This document shows positions 33,582 to 42,550 of a stretch of DNA of 64,000 nucleotides, in pieces. The position numbers were made by a program, and so were the translations under genes. This DNA is from an uncultured Myxococcales bacterium (GTDB taxonomy: Bacteria > Myxococcota_A > UBA9042 > DTJE01): positions 1-64,000 of the forward strand of contig CALJUR010000033.1 in NCBI GenBank assembly GCA_937975765.1, given 5' to 3'. The notes under the pieces are model-generated. The model had not been told where the DNA came from, did not search any database, and saw nothing but the letters and a program-made list of their open reading frames with translations. Each line of letters begins with the position of its first letter. Position 1 is the first letter of the stretch.

Positions 33582-33608
33582 GATATCACTCCATGTATGG
33601 ATGATATC
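33582..33608 (-). promoter_or_regulatory. AT-rich palindromic operator of the toxin-antitoxin pair
   Basis: GATATCACTCCAT and ATGGATGATATC form a near-perfect inverted repeat (one extra base in one arm) ending 2 bp before the antitoxin start. Far more AT-rich than the flanks. Placement fits an autoregulatory RHH operator that also covers the ribosome site. Confidence 0.7.
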
Positions 33609-33674
33609 ACCAAGGTCCACATAGGAGCATCGGGGGAAGCGGCCGGTTGTTTCAGCCCGGGATGCCGGACGGCC

Positions 33675-34466
33675 TCACCGGGCCCCGGCGAGGGGCAGGG
33701 CGCGCGAGTGCGGCGGGGTGCGGCAGGTCGCGGCGTCGGGGTGCTGCAGGGAGTCCCGCAGGCGCAGCATGGCGGCGCGCACGTCGGAGGCCAGGGCGTC
33801 GCGGTCGGCCAGGGTATAGAGGGACGCGTCGATGGGGTGCCCGACGGCCACGCGGATCCGGTGAGGGCGGATCCGGAAGCCGTCGGGCGGGAGGATGCGA
33901 TCGGCGCCGACCGCGACCACCGGAACGATCGGGACGCCGGCCTGGATGGCCAGCACGAAGGCGCCCTTCTTCAGCGGCAGCAGGCGGCCGTCGCGCGAGC
34001 GGGTGCCTTCCGGGAACACGAAGAGGCTTTCGCCGCGGCGCAGGCTGTCGGCGGCGCCGTCCAGGCTGCGAACGGCCTGCGCGTGGTCGGCGCGGTCGAT
34101 GAAGACCATGCCGGTGGCCCGCAGGTACCAGCCCAGGAAGGGGACGCCGCGCAGGCTGGACTTGGCGACGAAGCGGAGGTTCGCGGGCAGGCAGGTCATG
34201 GCCAGCGGGATGTCCAGCAGGCTCCGGTGGTTCATCACGTAGATGGCGGGGCGGCGCGGGTCGGCCTGCGGGCCGCGGCGGCGTACCGTGACGCGCGCGC
34301 CGGTGGCGGCAACCAGGGCCGGGGCCCAGCAGGTGCGGGACATCGCGACGGGCAGCTCGCGGTCGAACAGGCGCACGACCAGCGCGGCCGAGATGCAGAT
34401 CACGCTCCACGCCGCCAGGAAGGCAGCCTGCGCGAGGTTGACGAGACCCCACAGGACTTCCTGCAT
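33675..34466 (-). CDS. plsC: 1-acyl-glycerol-3-phosphate acyltransferase (PlsC type)
   Basis: A 263-residue membrane-bound acyltransferase for phosphatidic acid synthesis. Motif I NHRSLLD (NHX4D), motif II around FVAKSSLRGVPFLGWYLRATG, motif III FPEGTRSRDG and motif IV VPIVPVVAVG are all present. An N-terminal membrane helix (LAQAAFLAAWSVICISAALVV) anchors it. Length is normal. No lipid gene is adjacent. Substrate acyl chain is unknown. Confidence 0.93.
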   Translation of the reverse strand: MQEVLWGLVNLAQAAFLAAWSVICISAALVVRLFDRELPVAMSRTCWAPALVAATGARVTVRRRGPQADPRRPAIYVMNHRSLLDIPLAMTCLPANLRFVAKSSLRGVPFLGWYLRATGMVFIDRADHAQAVRSLDGAADSLRRGESLFVFPEGTRSRDGRLLPLKKGAFVLAIQAGVPIVPVVAVGADRILPPDGFRIRPHRIRVAVGHPIDASLYTLADRDALASDVRAAMLRLRDSLQHPDAATCRTPPHSRALPLAGAR

Positions 34467-34685
34467 GCCGTTCGACCTCCGCCCGCGCCGGGCTGGTACC
34501 GGGGACCGGAAATCGGGTTAGCAAGGTCCGGGCCGGGAGGGGCGGACAGCGGGAGATGCCGTGCGGCCGGGGGCGTGGGCCGTTCCTGGCCGGGCGTCGG
34601 GCCGTTCGGGCGTTCGGAACCGCACGTCCTCCCGGGGCGGGCCGATCGGAACCGCACGCCACGGGTTGACTGTCCGCGGGTTGAC

Positions 34686-34715
34686 TTGACAATCCTCCAT
34701 CCCCTGGAGTAGTTT
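34686..34715 (+). promoter_or_regulatory. Promoter of the tRNA pair
   Basis: TTGACA (34686-34691), 18-nt spacer, TAGTTT (34710-34715); predicted start about 15 bp before tRNA-Lys. Two more TTGAC strings just upstream might be alternative -35 sites. Confidence 0.6.
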
Positions 34716-34735
34716 GCCCCGCGTTTCCTTGAACC

Positions 34736-34808
34736 GGGCCCATAGCTCAGCCGGTAGAGCAGCGGCCTTTTAAGCCGTTGGTCGCGAGTTCGAATCTCGC
34801 TGGGCTCA
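34736..34808 (+). tRNA. tRNA-Lys (anticodon TTT)
   Basis: A 73-nt cloverleaf. Acceptor arms GGGCCCA/TGGGCTC (one G-T pair), D arm with AGCTC/GAGC, anticodon loop CTTTTAA with TTT, and T-loop GTTCGAATC. Discriminator A; CCA is not encoded. Confidence 0.96.
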
Positions 34809-34817
34809 TTGATGCTT

Positions 34818-34895
34818 GACCCCATCGTCTAGCCAGGCCAAGGACACGGGCCTTTCACGCCCGCGACACGGGTTCGAATCCCGTTGGGGTCGCCA
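34818..34895 (+). tRNA. tRNA-Glu (anticodon TTC)
   Basis: Acceptor arms GACCCCA/TGGGGTC pair perfectly, anticodon loop CTTTCAC with TTC, T-loop GGTTCGAATC. Discriminator G at 34892 and encoded CCA at 34893-34895, unlike the neighbour. 9 bp after tRNA-Lys; probably one transcript. Confidence 0.96.
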
Positions 34896-34962
34896 GTCGA
34901 GTTCTCTGCATCCGATGGCCGGGAACGGGGTGTCGCCGGCCGTGGGTTGGCGGATGCGCCGA

Positions 34963-36210
34963 CTACGGTTGCGGGGCCTGCCAGCGCTGGAGGAGGTCGA
35001 CGACCTCGGGCGGCAGGGTCTTGCGGTGCGAGGCCAGGGTGTCCCGGACCAGGCGGAGGGTCTTCCCGCCCTCCCAGGACTCGATCAACGCGTCGTCCCA
35101 CGCCACGCCCTTCCGGCAGATCTGCAGGCCGGCGCTCTTCCGGACGCCATCGGCAATCCAGATCGCCGCGCCCACCAGGCATCCGTCCGCCTTGCCGGCG
35201 GGAAAGAACGACAGGACATCCGGCTTGGAGGGGTCGCGGAGGAAGACGATGCCCTCCGCCGCAACCGCCTGGCTGGTCGCGGACTTGGCGACATCCCCCC
35301 TTGTCCAGCGGGTGACGACCTGGTATCCGGCCGTGGGCTGGCGGGTCCACTGGCACTCGCCCAGCAGCCTGGAAACGGACGTTTCGGCCCGCCAGTATTG
35401 GGTCCACAACCAGTCGCCACCGAGGTCATCCCCGGCCTTCGGCACCGGGCGGCCGGCGAACAGGGGGGGCTGCGGCGGCATGGGACGGTCCTCGGCACGA
35501 CCCGACCCCTGCACGTTGTCGTAGTACCGGAACCCGTTGTCCGGCCAGGCCAGTTCGCTGACCAGCCACCGATCGCCCAGTTTCTGGACCCGGACGTCCA
35601 GCGAGGCTTCCCGGATCCCCTTCTGGACGTATTGCAGCGCGAACCCGCTCTTCGTGCGGTTCCTGGCGAAGAACGGGTTCGCGGCCGTCAGGATCCCGGA
35701 GTCGGGGAAGAACGCGGGGCCGACGGCGGACATCCCGCCTCCGGAGGACGACCGCGTCTTCAGCCCGGTGACATGGATCGGGCAGTTGCCTTGCGGCAGC
35801 GTCACCTTCACCAGGACCCGCCCCTTCTTCTTCTCGTCGTCGGAAAACACCCATTCCTGGACGTCGAACGCGGCACCCGGGGGGAGCAACAGTCTCGCCG
35901 CTTCCAGCGCCCTTTTCTCGGAGGTGCCATGGCAATCGATCTCGCCGGACGTCCCGGGGCAGATCGAGGGGTTGCCCTGGAAGCGCTTCGCATACGCGTT
36001 CTTCCGTTCGGCCTGCTCGCTGGCGAACTTGCCGCGCGCGTGGAACTGCTCGACGTAGTCCAGTTCGTACGTGGCGGCGGCATCCCCCCGCTGCACCGCC
36101 TCCAGGAACGCCTTCGCCGCGGCATCCGGTCCGGGGGCGTCCTCCGCGTGGACAGGCATTGCGACCAGAAGCGAGGCCAGCCCGAACGACCCGAGGATCC
36201 AGGTCTTCAT
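34963..36210 (-). CDS. Secreted protein of unknown function
   Basis: A 415-residue exported protein with a Sec signal peptide ending near AMPVHA-ED (residues 1-22). Residues 30-75 resemble NTF2/SnoaL-like modules (AAAKAFLEAVQRGDAAATYELDYVEQF). A later KLGDRWLVSELAW also fits that fold, so two such domains are possible. It contains paired Cys (CPGTSGEIDC and others). No enzyme motif seen. GGGGGG lies just before ATG 36210. The TTGACA promoter at 36305-36276 faces it, and it is divergent from the lipase gene. Confidence 0.78.
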   Translation of the reverse strand: MKTWILGSFGLASLLVAMPVHAEDAPGPDAAAKAFLEAVQRGDAAATYELDYVEQFHARGKFASEQAERKNAYAKRFQGNPSICPGTSGEIDCHGTSEKRALEAARLLLPPGAAFDVQEWVFSDDEKKKGRVLVKVTLPQGNCPIHVTGLKTRSSSGGGMSAVGPAFFPDSGILTAANPFFARNRTKSGFALQYVQKGIREASLDVRVQKLGDRWLVSELAWPDNGFRYYDNVQGSGRAEDRPMPPQPPLFAGRPVPKAGDDLGGDWLWTQYWRAETSVSRLLGECQWTRQPTAGYQVVTRWTRGDVAKSATSQAVAAEGIVFLRDPSKPDVLSFFPAGKADGCLVGAAIWIADGVRKSAGLQICRKGVAWDDALIESWEGGKTLRLVRDTLASHRKTLPPEVVDLLQRWQAPQP

Positions 36211-36275
36211 GTTCCCCCCTTCAGGATGTGGACACCGAGCCGGTATCCGGGTTTCGAATCGGGAGTGCGGAACCG

Positions 36276-36355
36276 AGTATTGGCCAGCATGCACCGCCAT
36301 GTCAACGCGACAAGAGAGGCAATCCGTTGCCCGACCCCGGCGCCTGGCCTATCCT
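36276..36355. promoter_or_regulatory. Divergent promoters, secreted protein (-) and lipase (+)
   Basis: Minus strand: TTGACA (36305-36300), 18-nt spacer, AATACT (36281-36276). Plus strand: TTGCCC (36327-36332), 17-nt spacer, TATCCT (36350-36355), 25 bp before the lipase ATG. Confidence 0.55.
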
Positions 36356-36380
36356 GGCATTGCGACGACGGGGAGGGGCG

Positions 36381-37571
36381 ATGCGACGGCACAAGGTGTA
36401 CCTGGTCCCCGGCTTCCTGGGCTTCTCCCACCTTGGCGAGTTCTCGTACTTCCGCGGCGTGTCCGACCGGATCCGGGACGGGATGGCGCGGCGGGGGGTG
36501 CAGGCGGACATCATTTCCTGCGACACCGAGCCGACGGGGTCGATCCGGCGCCGCGCCGACCACCTGCTGGCCTGCGTGCTGGAGTCGGGAGGGCTGCAGG
36601 CCGAGGCGATCCACCTGGTGGGCCACTCCACGGGGGGGCTGGACGCGCGCCTGCTGGCCACGCCCGGCGTCCAGTTGCGTCCCGGCGACGACGAGGACCG
36701 GGTCGCCCGCCGGCTGAGGACCGTGGTCACCGTCACGACCCCGCACCGGGGATCGCCGGTCGCGAACTACATGCTGACGGTGCAGGGGCGGAAGGTCCTG
36801 GAGATCCTGACCATCCTGGCCACGACGACCCATTCGCGTTACGCGGCCTGGCTGGCGGCCGGCGTGCTGGGCGCCGCGGCGCGCGCGGGGGACCTGGCCG
36901 GGTGGAGGGGCGGCTTCCTGGACGCGCTGTCGCGCGGCCTGCTGGAGCGGCTGTCACCCGACCGGAAGGACCCGGTCTGGAAGTACCTGTCCCGGGTGGC
37001 GGAGGACCAGGGCGCCGTGGTGCAGTTGACGCCCGAGTCGATGGACGTGTTCAACGCGGCGGTCGTCGACCGGCCCGGTGTCGCCTACGGTTGCGTGGTG
37101 GCGGCGGCACCCCCGCCGCCGACCGGGTACACCTGGCGGGATGCCCTGGACTTCGAGCGCCTGGCGCTGGGGTCGCTGTTCGTGCTGCTGCACACCCTGG
37201 CGGGACGCGAGCACGGCCACTATCCCTGCCCGCAGCCGGACCCGCGCGTGGTGTCGCGCCTGCAGGCCGACCTGGGCTTCCCCGTGGGCCCGGGGACCAG
37301 CGACGGCCTGGCGCCCCTGTTCAGCCAGTTGCAGGGGCGGGTGCTGGCGGCGGTCCGGGCCGACCACCTGGACATCGTGGGCCAGTTCCAGGACCCGGGC
37401 GGGGGTGCCCTGCGGGACTGGCTGCCCTCGGGCGCGCGCTTCGATCGGGAGGCCTTCGACCGCGTGTGGGACCGGGTGGCCGCGTTCCTGGTGGAGGGGC
37501 ACGCCACGTGGGCCCTGCGGGACGGGCCGCGGAACGACCCCCCGGACGATGCCGACGACGAGGAGGGGTAG
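36381..37571 (+). CDS. Cytoplasmic alpha/beta-hydrolase, lipase-like
   Basis: A 396-residue alpha/beta-hydrolase. KVYLVPGFLGFSHLGE at residues 4-19 resembles the oxyanion region of triacylglycerol lipases, and VGHSTGGLDARLL has the nucleophile Ser. TVTTPHRGSPVANY follows, as in class I lipases. The His and acid of the triad are not certain; HLDIVGQF may hold the His. No signal peptide, so it probably acts inside the cell. GGGAGGGG precedes ATG 36381. The last 15 residues are acidic. Confidence 0.83.
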   Translation: MRRHKVYLVPGFLGFSHLGEFSYFRGVSDRIRDGMARRGVQADIISCDTEPTGSIRRRADHLLACVLESGGLQAEAIHLVGHSTGGLDARLLATPGVQLRPGDDEDRVARRLRTVVTVTTPHRGSPVANYMLTVQGRKVLEILTILATTTHSRYAAWLAAGVLGAAARAGDLAGWRGGFLDALSRGLLERLSPDRKDPVWKYLSRVAEDQGAVVQLTPESMDVFNAAVVDRPGVAYGCVVAAAPPPPTGYTWRDALDFERLALGSLFVLLHTLAGREHGHYPCPQPDPRVVSRLQADLGFPVGPGTSDGLAPLFSQLQGRVLAAVRADHLDIVGQFQDPGGGALRDWLPSGARFDREAFDRVWDRVAAFLVEGHATWALRDGPRNDPPDDADDEEG

Positions 37572-37634
37572 CGTCCGTGCCGGCCTGCCGCGCCGGCGCC
37601 TGACAAGGGGGAATCCGCGTGCCCCGGGGGCATA

Positions 37635-39071
37635 TCACGGCGGCACGCCGGGCTGGAAGGTCCACTGCAGGGCGGGCTGGTGGACGACAACCCATGCGGG
37701 GTCCAGCCAGGCGGCGTAGGCGGGCAGGCCCTCGACGTACCGTTTCAGCCAGGAAACCGCGACGCCGTTCATGATGGCGAAGGTCTGGTCGTCCTCCAGC
37801 ATGCCTTCGACGCCGCAGTAGTCCTTCAGGGCCTGGTCGGACAGCGGGATGTCGCAGACGTTGGTGTAGGACATGTGGCTGGCGGACTGGACGATCCCCT
37901 CGCCCTTGGGGGTCGGCAGGCCCAGGAAGATGGGGTGTGTCTCGATCTCGACGGGGCAGGTCGGGTCCAACGTGCCGCCGAAGACCGCGACGGGGACGGT
38001 CACGGTGTGCAGGCCCGTCGGCCCGAAGGCCGAGGAACCGCCCGGCGCCAGCGCCACGGCCGCCTTCAGGCCGGGCAGCGGGTCGGAGCGGATGCACTGG
38101 CCGGCGGGCCAGTAGCCGACGTAGTCGCAGAAGATGTCGGCGGGGGTCCCGGCGGCGCAGGCGGCCTGCGCCCCGGAGACGTCGACCTGGCCGCCAGCGA
38201 CCATCAGAGCGGTGTAGCCCCCGAAGGAGTGCCCCGTGACGGCCACCCGGGTCGTGTCCACCATCCCCGACAGGAAGCCCGAGGAAAGGCGCGACTGCGC
38301 GATCACCTGCTCGGACGCGAACGCGACGTCGCGCGGCCGGTCCAGCGCGACCTGGGCGACCTTCTTGTCGTCCGAGAAGAAGTCGGTCAGCGTGTTGCCG
38401 GCGTGGTCCATCGCCGCCACGACGTAGCCGTGGCTGGCCAGGTGCTCGGTGAAGCCGATGGACTGCACCGCCGTGCCGCGGAAGCCGTGCGAGAACAGGA
38501 CCAGCGGGTAGGGGGCACCGGAGGGGTCCTTCGACGCTTGCGCGTAGGCCCTGCCGGTGATCAGCGCCAGGTACACGGCGTGCTTCTGCCCGCCGGGGAT
38601 GGCGGGGTACCAGACCGTCGTCGCCACCAATCGCATCCGGTCCCAGTCGAAGAACTGGAAGGAGGTCATGCCGACCTCGTAGGGGCCCCAGGCGAAAGGG
38701 TCCGGGACGAGCGGGTGCGAGGTTTCCTCGGGGGCGGGGTCTCCGGGGGGGTCGGTGGCGACGGCCTCGCCGGGCGCGTCGTCGGCAGGGTCGGGCGCCG
38801 GGTCCGCAGAGACCGGGTCCGCAAGGGCCGGGTCGATCGCGGTGTCGGGCGCGGCCTCGGGAGGCAGATCCGGCGCGGCGTCCGCGACGGCGTCGGGCGC
38901 CTCGTCGGTCCCGCGATCGGCGGCCGGCGCGTCGTCTGGGGGAGCGGTCTCGGCGGTCGCGGCGTCGTCCGGGAGACCCGCCGGGTCGGTCCCGGGGACG
39001 CTGCCCCCGCCTTCGCACGCCAGGGCCAGGAGGGACGCGGCCACCGCCGGCAGCAGCAGGTCGATTCGCAT
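37635..39071 (-). CDS. Lipoprotein alpha/beta-hydrolase (PAF-acetylhydrolase/dienelactone-hydrolase-like)
   Basis: A 478-residue lipoprotein. Lipobox LLALAC (about 14-19) is followed by a 100-residue Asp/Ala/Pro linker, then an enzyme domain from about 125. LFSHGFRG is the oxyanion segment, VTGHSFGGYTAL the nucleophile Ser, and FGGTLDPTCPV and SASHMSYTNVC likely carry the Asp and His. The order fits platelet-activating-factor acetylhydrolase II-like esterases. Likely works on the cell surface. Convergent with the upstream lipase gene, 63 bp apart. Start 39071 fixed by the signal peptide. Confidence 0.86.
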   Translation of the reverse strand: MRIDLLLPAVAASLLALACEGGGSVPGTDPAGLPDDAATAETAPPDDAPAADRGTDEAPDAVADAAPDLPPEAAPDTAIDPALADPVSADPAPDPADDAPGEAVATDPPGDPAPEETSHPLVPDPFAWGPYEVGMTSFQFFDWDRMRLVATTVWYPAIPGGQKHAVYLALITGRAYAQASKDPSGAPYPLVLFSHGFRGTAVQSIGFTEHLASHGYVVAAMDHAGNTLTDFFSDDKKVAQVALDRPRDVAFASEQVIAQSRLSSGFLSGMVDTTRVAVTGHSFGGYTALMVAGGQVDVSGAQAACAAGTPADIFCDYVGYWPAGQCIRSDPLPGLKAAVALAPGGSSAFGPTGLHTVTVPVAVFGGTLDPTCPVEIETHPIFLGLPTPKGEGIVQSASHMSYTNVCDIPLSDQALKDYCGVEGMLEDDQTFAIMNGVAVSWLKRYVEGLPAYAAWLDPAWVVVHQPALQWTFQPGVPP

Positions 39072-39127
39072 GGCGACACCTCGGGTTGACAGGATTCTAC
39101 CACCCGGCGGGCGATGCGGCCGGGCGG

Positions 39128-40741
39128 TCACTGCCACCACGCCCTGTCGTTGCAGGTCATCGGGTTGACGCAGACCCAGCAGTTCTTCTGGACCGCCAGC
39201 ACCCGGCCGGCCTCGCAGGTGGGGGTCTCGTCGACGGGGCAGGTCATCGCGGTGCCGTCGTCGCAGGTGCAGGTGGAGGCGTAGACGCAGTGCTGGCAGC
39301 CCTGGAAGGCGGCCATCACCTTGTCCTCGTCGCAGGGGGGCGGCAGCGCGCGGCAGACGATGGGGGTGCCGTCGCTGCACGTGCGGTCGTAGGGGAACAC
39401 GCAGTCGGCCAGCGCCTCGTCCACCGGGATCTCCAGCGGTTCGGACAGCCCGGTGCCGCCGTCCTCCGCGGTGGCCCGCACCCGGATCAGGATCGTGTCC
39501 CCGGGCTTGGGTGGCCCTTCGAAGTAGTAACTGCCCAGCAGCATGTCCCAGGAGTGCTCCGTCACGTAGCCCTCCTCCATCAGCATGTAGCCCTCGTGGC
39601 CGGTGAAGGCGTTCACGGCCTGCGCGATCTGCGTCTTCGCGGGCAGCGACGTGTGCCACTGCAGCGGCAGCACGTAGGCGGTGAAGGCGGGGTGCGCGTC
39701 CCCGGGCCGGCACTGGCCCTCTCCGGTGGCCTGCAGTGCCACGTCGATCTCCCAGGAATGGCACAGCCCCATCTGATCCTGCATGCACGCTCCGCACGTC
39801 GGGCACAGGTCGATGCAGCCGCACCCGTAGGCGTCCTGGCACCATCCGCCGGTGCAGTCGAAGTCCTGCCAGCAGCAGGCGGCGCCGCCTTCGCAACCGG
39901 GTCCGAGGTGCGCGCCGACGCAGCGGCCGGGCAGGTGGTCCAGGGCGTCGGCGAACCGGCACTCGGTGTCGTCGGGGCAGTCGGCGTCGCTGTTGCAGCA
40001 GCCCGGCGGCAGCGGCAGGCAGGTGCCGGGACCGGGGTCGATGTCGCACAGCGCGCCGCACCGGCAGGATGCGACGCCGACGCAATCCTGGGTGCCGTAG
40101 CAGTCGGAGTCGCGCCAGCAGCGGCCGGGCGCCGCGGCGGGCTGGCACAGGCCGCCCTTCGCGCAGACTTCGCCGAACGGGCAGTCCCAGTCCGTGTCGC
40201 AGCAGCCCGGGATGTCCTCCACGCAGTAGCCGGGGATGTCGCAGCCGTCGCCTTCTTCCGCGTCGCAGGGGCAGGGGTTCGCGCCGACGCAGGTGCGCCC
40301 GGGCCCGCAGTCGTGACCGCTCCAGCACGCGCCCTCGCCGGGGCGCGGCTTGCAGGCGCCCATCCCGCCGTCGATCGCGACGCACTCCCACCCCGCGGGG
40401 CACATGGAGTCGTACATGCAGCAGGTCTGTTCCGGGATGTCGAAGGCCTCGGGCGAGACGTCGGACGGGGCGTCGGCGGGGACGTCCTGGACGGCGTCGG
40501 TCGGGTCGGGGGCGGGGTCCGACGGCAGGTCCACCGGGGCCGGGTCCGAGATCGCCTCGGGCTGGCCGGGGTCCGCCAGGTCGTTCGCCCCTTCGGGCAG
40601 GTCCAGGCCCGGGTCGGCCGCCTCGGCCCCGGGGTCCGCGTGGTCCCGGGCGTCGGCGTCGCGCCAGGCTTCCGCGTCGAAGCACCCGGCCACCGCGATC
40701 GACACGAGGAGCGCCCCCAGGCACTTGGAGATGCCGGCCAT
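39128..40741 (-). CDS. Cys-rich lipoprotein
   Basis: A 537-residue lipoprotein with lipobox IAVAGC, a 90-residue Asp/Pro/Ala tether, then several disulfide-rich modules of about 40 residues (CCMYDSMCPAGWEC, CCDTDWDCPFGEVC, CCNSDADCPDDTEC) up to about residue 320. A Cys-poor beta domain (about 325-430) and a Cys-rich C-terminus (CSDGTPIVCRALPPPC) follow. The repeated CCxxDxDCP pattern is common in Myxococcota surface proteins. No enzyme motif; probably adhesion or binding (inference). Transcribed towards the hydrolase lipoprotein on the same strand, 56 bp apart. Confidence 0.82.
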   Translation of the reverse strand: MAGISKCLGALLVSIAVAGCFDAEAWRDADARDHADPGAEAADPGLDLPEGANDLADPGQPEAISDPAPVDLPSDPAPDPTDAVQDVPADAPSDVSPEAFDIPEQTCCMYDSMCPAGWECVAIDGGMGACKPRPGEGACWSGHDCGPGRTCVGANPCPCDAEEGDGCDIPGYCVEDIPGCCDTDWDCPFGEVCAKGGLCQPAAAPGRCWRDSDCYGTQDCVGVASCRCGALCDIDPGPGTCLPLPPGCCNSDADCPDDTECRFADALDHLPGRCVGAHLGPGCEGGAACCWQDFDCTGGWCQDAYGCGCIDLCPTCGACMQDQMGLCHSWEIDVALQATGEGQCRPGDAHPAFTAYVLPLQWHTSLPAKTQIAQAVNAFTGHEGYMLMEEGYVTEHSWDMLLGSYYFEGPPKPGDTILIRVRATAEDGGTGLSEPLEIPVDEALADCVFPYDRTCSDGTPIVCRALPPPCDEDKVMAAFQGCQHCVYASTCTCDDGTAMTCPVDETPTCEAGRVLAVQKNCWVCVNPMTCNDRAWWQ

Positions 40742-40941
40742 GTCGTCCTCCGTCGCCGTTCCTTTCGACGAGTACTGTACGACATTATGGGCGGATGTTG
40801 CCGCGGAATCCCGCGGGGGAACCCGGTCCCCGGGGAGGGACGGCCTGCCGGGATAGGCGCCCCTTTCTTCCGCCCCCGTGTAATCCTTCGTGCATGCGGT
40901 ATCGTCTAACCGGTCGGAGCGCCCTGGACGGGAGCCGGAGG

Positions 40942-41523
40942 ATGGCCCGGGACACGAGCCCCGCGATCGGGATCGACGCGATGACGGAAACCGGGCTGGA
41001 CGCGGCGGCGTTCGACGGGCTGGTGCGCGGGCACCAGAAGCGGTTGTACCGGCTGCTGCTGGCGATGACCCGGGACCCGGACGAGGCCGACCAGTTGACC
41101 CAGGAGACCTTCGTGCGGGCGTTCCGGCACCGCGACGCCTTCCGGGGCGAGGCGGCCGCCGGGACCTGGCTGACGCGGATCGCGATCAACCTGGTGCGGG
41201 ACCGGTCGCGCAGCGGGGCCTGGCGGTTCTGGCGGACGCTGTTCCGGCGGGACGGCGAGGCGGCGGTCGAGGCCGAGCAGGTCCCCGACGGAGCGCCGGA
41301 CCCGGAACGGCAGGTGCTGGCGCGGCGGGACGCGGAGGCGGTCGGCCGCGCCGTGCTGCGGCTGCCGGTGCGGCAGCGGGCGGCGTTCACGCTGCGGTAC
41401 GTCGAGGAGATGACGCTCGAGGAGATCGCCGCGTCGATGGGCTGCGAGGTGGGAACGGTGAAGGCCCACCTGGCCCGGGCGACGGCGGCGGTCCGTCGGG
41501 AGGTGGGCCATGAGCGGCCGTGA
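40942..41523 (+). CDS. ECF-type sigma factor
   Basis: A 193-residue sigma-70 family factor with only regions 2 and 4. Region 2: YRLLLAMTRDPDEADQLTQETFVRAFRH and TWLTRIAINLVRD. Region 4: VLRLPVRQRAAFTLRYVEEMTLEEIAASMGCEVGTVKAHLARA. ATG 40942 was chosen because GGGAG lies 7 nt upstream; later (40981) and earlier (40894) starts are possible. Overlaps by 14 nt the gene of a single-pass membrane protein that is the likely anti-sigma factor. Probably controls its own operon and envelope genes. Confidence 0.92.
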   Translation: MARDTSPAIGIDAMTETGLDAAAFDGLVRGHQKRLYRLLLAMTRDPDEADQLTQETFVRAFRHRDAFRGEAAAGTWLTRIAINLVRDRSRSGAWRFWRTLFRRDGEAAVEAEQVPDGAPDPERQVLARRDAEAVGRAVLRLPVRQRAAFTLRYVEEMTLEEIAASMGCEVGTVKAHLARATAAVRREVGHERP

Positions 41524-41905
41524 CGGGGGTGCGGAGGCGACGCGGGGCCTGCGGGACTGGGTGGACGAGGTTCGAGGGACGGCCCTGCGTGACGAGGCGT
41601 TCTGGACCCGGCAGCGGGCGGGGATCCGCGGGCGGCTGGACGTGCCCGGGACGCGCCGCTGGGCCTGGGCGCTGGCCCTGGGGGCGTCGGTGGCGACCGC
41701 GGCGGTCGCGATCGTGATGACGGGGCGCGGCCCGTCCGGCCCGGTGACCCCCGGGGTGCCGGCCACGGTGGCGGTGGAGACCGCTTCCGATGACGACGAC
41801 CAGCTGCTGGTGGAAGTGGAGATCGCGGTGATGCGGGAGGTTCCCCTGGCCTACGAGGCCGTGGATTTCCAGTGGAACGGGGCGCGCGACCCGGAAGCGG
41901 ATTGA
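41510..41905 (+). CDS. Single-pass membrane protein, putative anti-sigma factor
   Basis: A 131-residue protein with a cytoplasmic N-terminus of about 50 residues, one membrane helix (WAWALALGASVATAAVAIVM) and a short acidic periplasmic tail. It lacks the His/Cys zinc motif of common anti-sigma domains. Assignment as anti-sigma factor rests on position: it starts inside the sigma gene (14-nt overlap) and precedes an LTXXQ protein. ATG 41510. Confidence 0.68.
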   Translation: MSGRDGGAEATRGLRDWVDEVRGTALRDEAFWTRQRAGIRGRLDVPGTRRWAWALALGASVATAAVAIVMTGRGPSGPVTPGVPATVAVETASDDDDQLLVEVEIAVMREVPLAYEAVDFQWNGARDPEAD

Positions 41906-41956
41906 CACGGGCCCGGGGCCGGCTGAAAGGGTGCCAGGCGGAAACAGGAGGGTTCG

Positions 41957-42529
41957 ATGCGAAAGGCATGGCTGGTGATGGCGATGATGCTGGTGCTGCC
42001 CGCGGTCGCGGTGGCGAGGGGCGGGCCGGCGGGGGGCGGCAGGGGAGGCCCCGCGATGCAGGGGGGCGGCTTCGGGATGGGCCCCGGCGGGCCGATGGGC
42101 GCGTGGTGGAACAGCCCGCAGGCGCAGAAGCAACTGGGCCTGACCGCCGACCAGGTGAAGAAACTGCAGGACGGGTTCAAGGAGCACCGGACGAAGATGG
42201 TGGACCTGCGCGCGAGCCTGGAGAAGCTGGAGATCGAACTGAGGGACCTGCTGGATTCGGACCCGCCGGACGGCGGGAAGATCCAGGCCGCGACGGACGC
42301 GGTGATCGCGGCGCGCGGGCGCCTGCAGAAGGAGTTCATGAACGTGATGCTGAAGGCGCGGCTGATCCTGACGAAGGACCAGTGGCTGCAGATGCGCGAG
42401 TTGCGGCATCGCGGCGGCCGCGGCCGCGGCATGGGCCGCGGGATGGGCGGCGGCATGGGTCCGGAACGGGGCGTGCCCGATTTGGACGCAACGGGCCCCG
42501 GCGGCGACGAGCCGCCCCTGGCAGACTGA
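41957..42529 (+). CDS. Periplasmic LTXXQ/CpxP-like protein
   Basis: A 190-residue secreted protein: signal peptide (LVMAMMLVLPAVAVA), Gly/Met-rich stretch, helical core and a Gly/Met/Arg-rich tail. LGLTADQVKKLQDG and LTKDQWLQMRELRH are the two LTXXQ-type helices of Spy/CpxP and heavy-metal sensor proteins such as CnrX. Met- and His-containing ends could bind metal. Third gene of the sigma factor operon; likely senses metals or misfolded envelope proteins and modulates the membrane protein before it (inference). Confidence 0.85.
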   Translation: MRKAWLVMAMMLVLPAVAVARGGPAGGGRGGPAMQGGGFGMGPGGPMGAWWNSPQAQKQLGLTADQVKKLQDGFKEHRTKMVDLRASLEKLEIELRDLLDSDPPDGGKIQAATDAVIAARGRLQKEFMNVMLKARLILTKDQWLQMRELRHRGGRGRGMGRGMGGGMGPERGVPDLDATGPGGDEPPLAD

Positions 42530-42550
42530 TCGGGTTCGCAGGCTTCCCGA

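Noticed and set aside
41510..41905. A zinc-binding anti-sigma (ZAS) domain
   Set aside because: The N-terminal half has no HxxxCxxC motif, so the anti-sigma role rests only on gene order.
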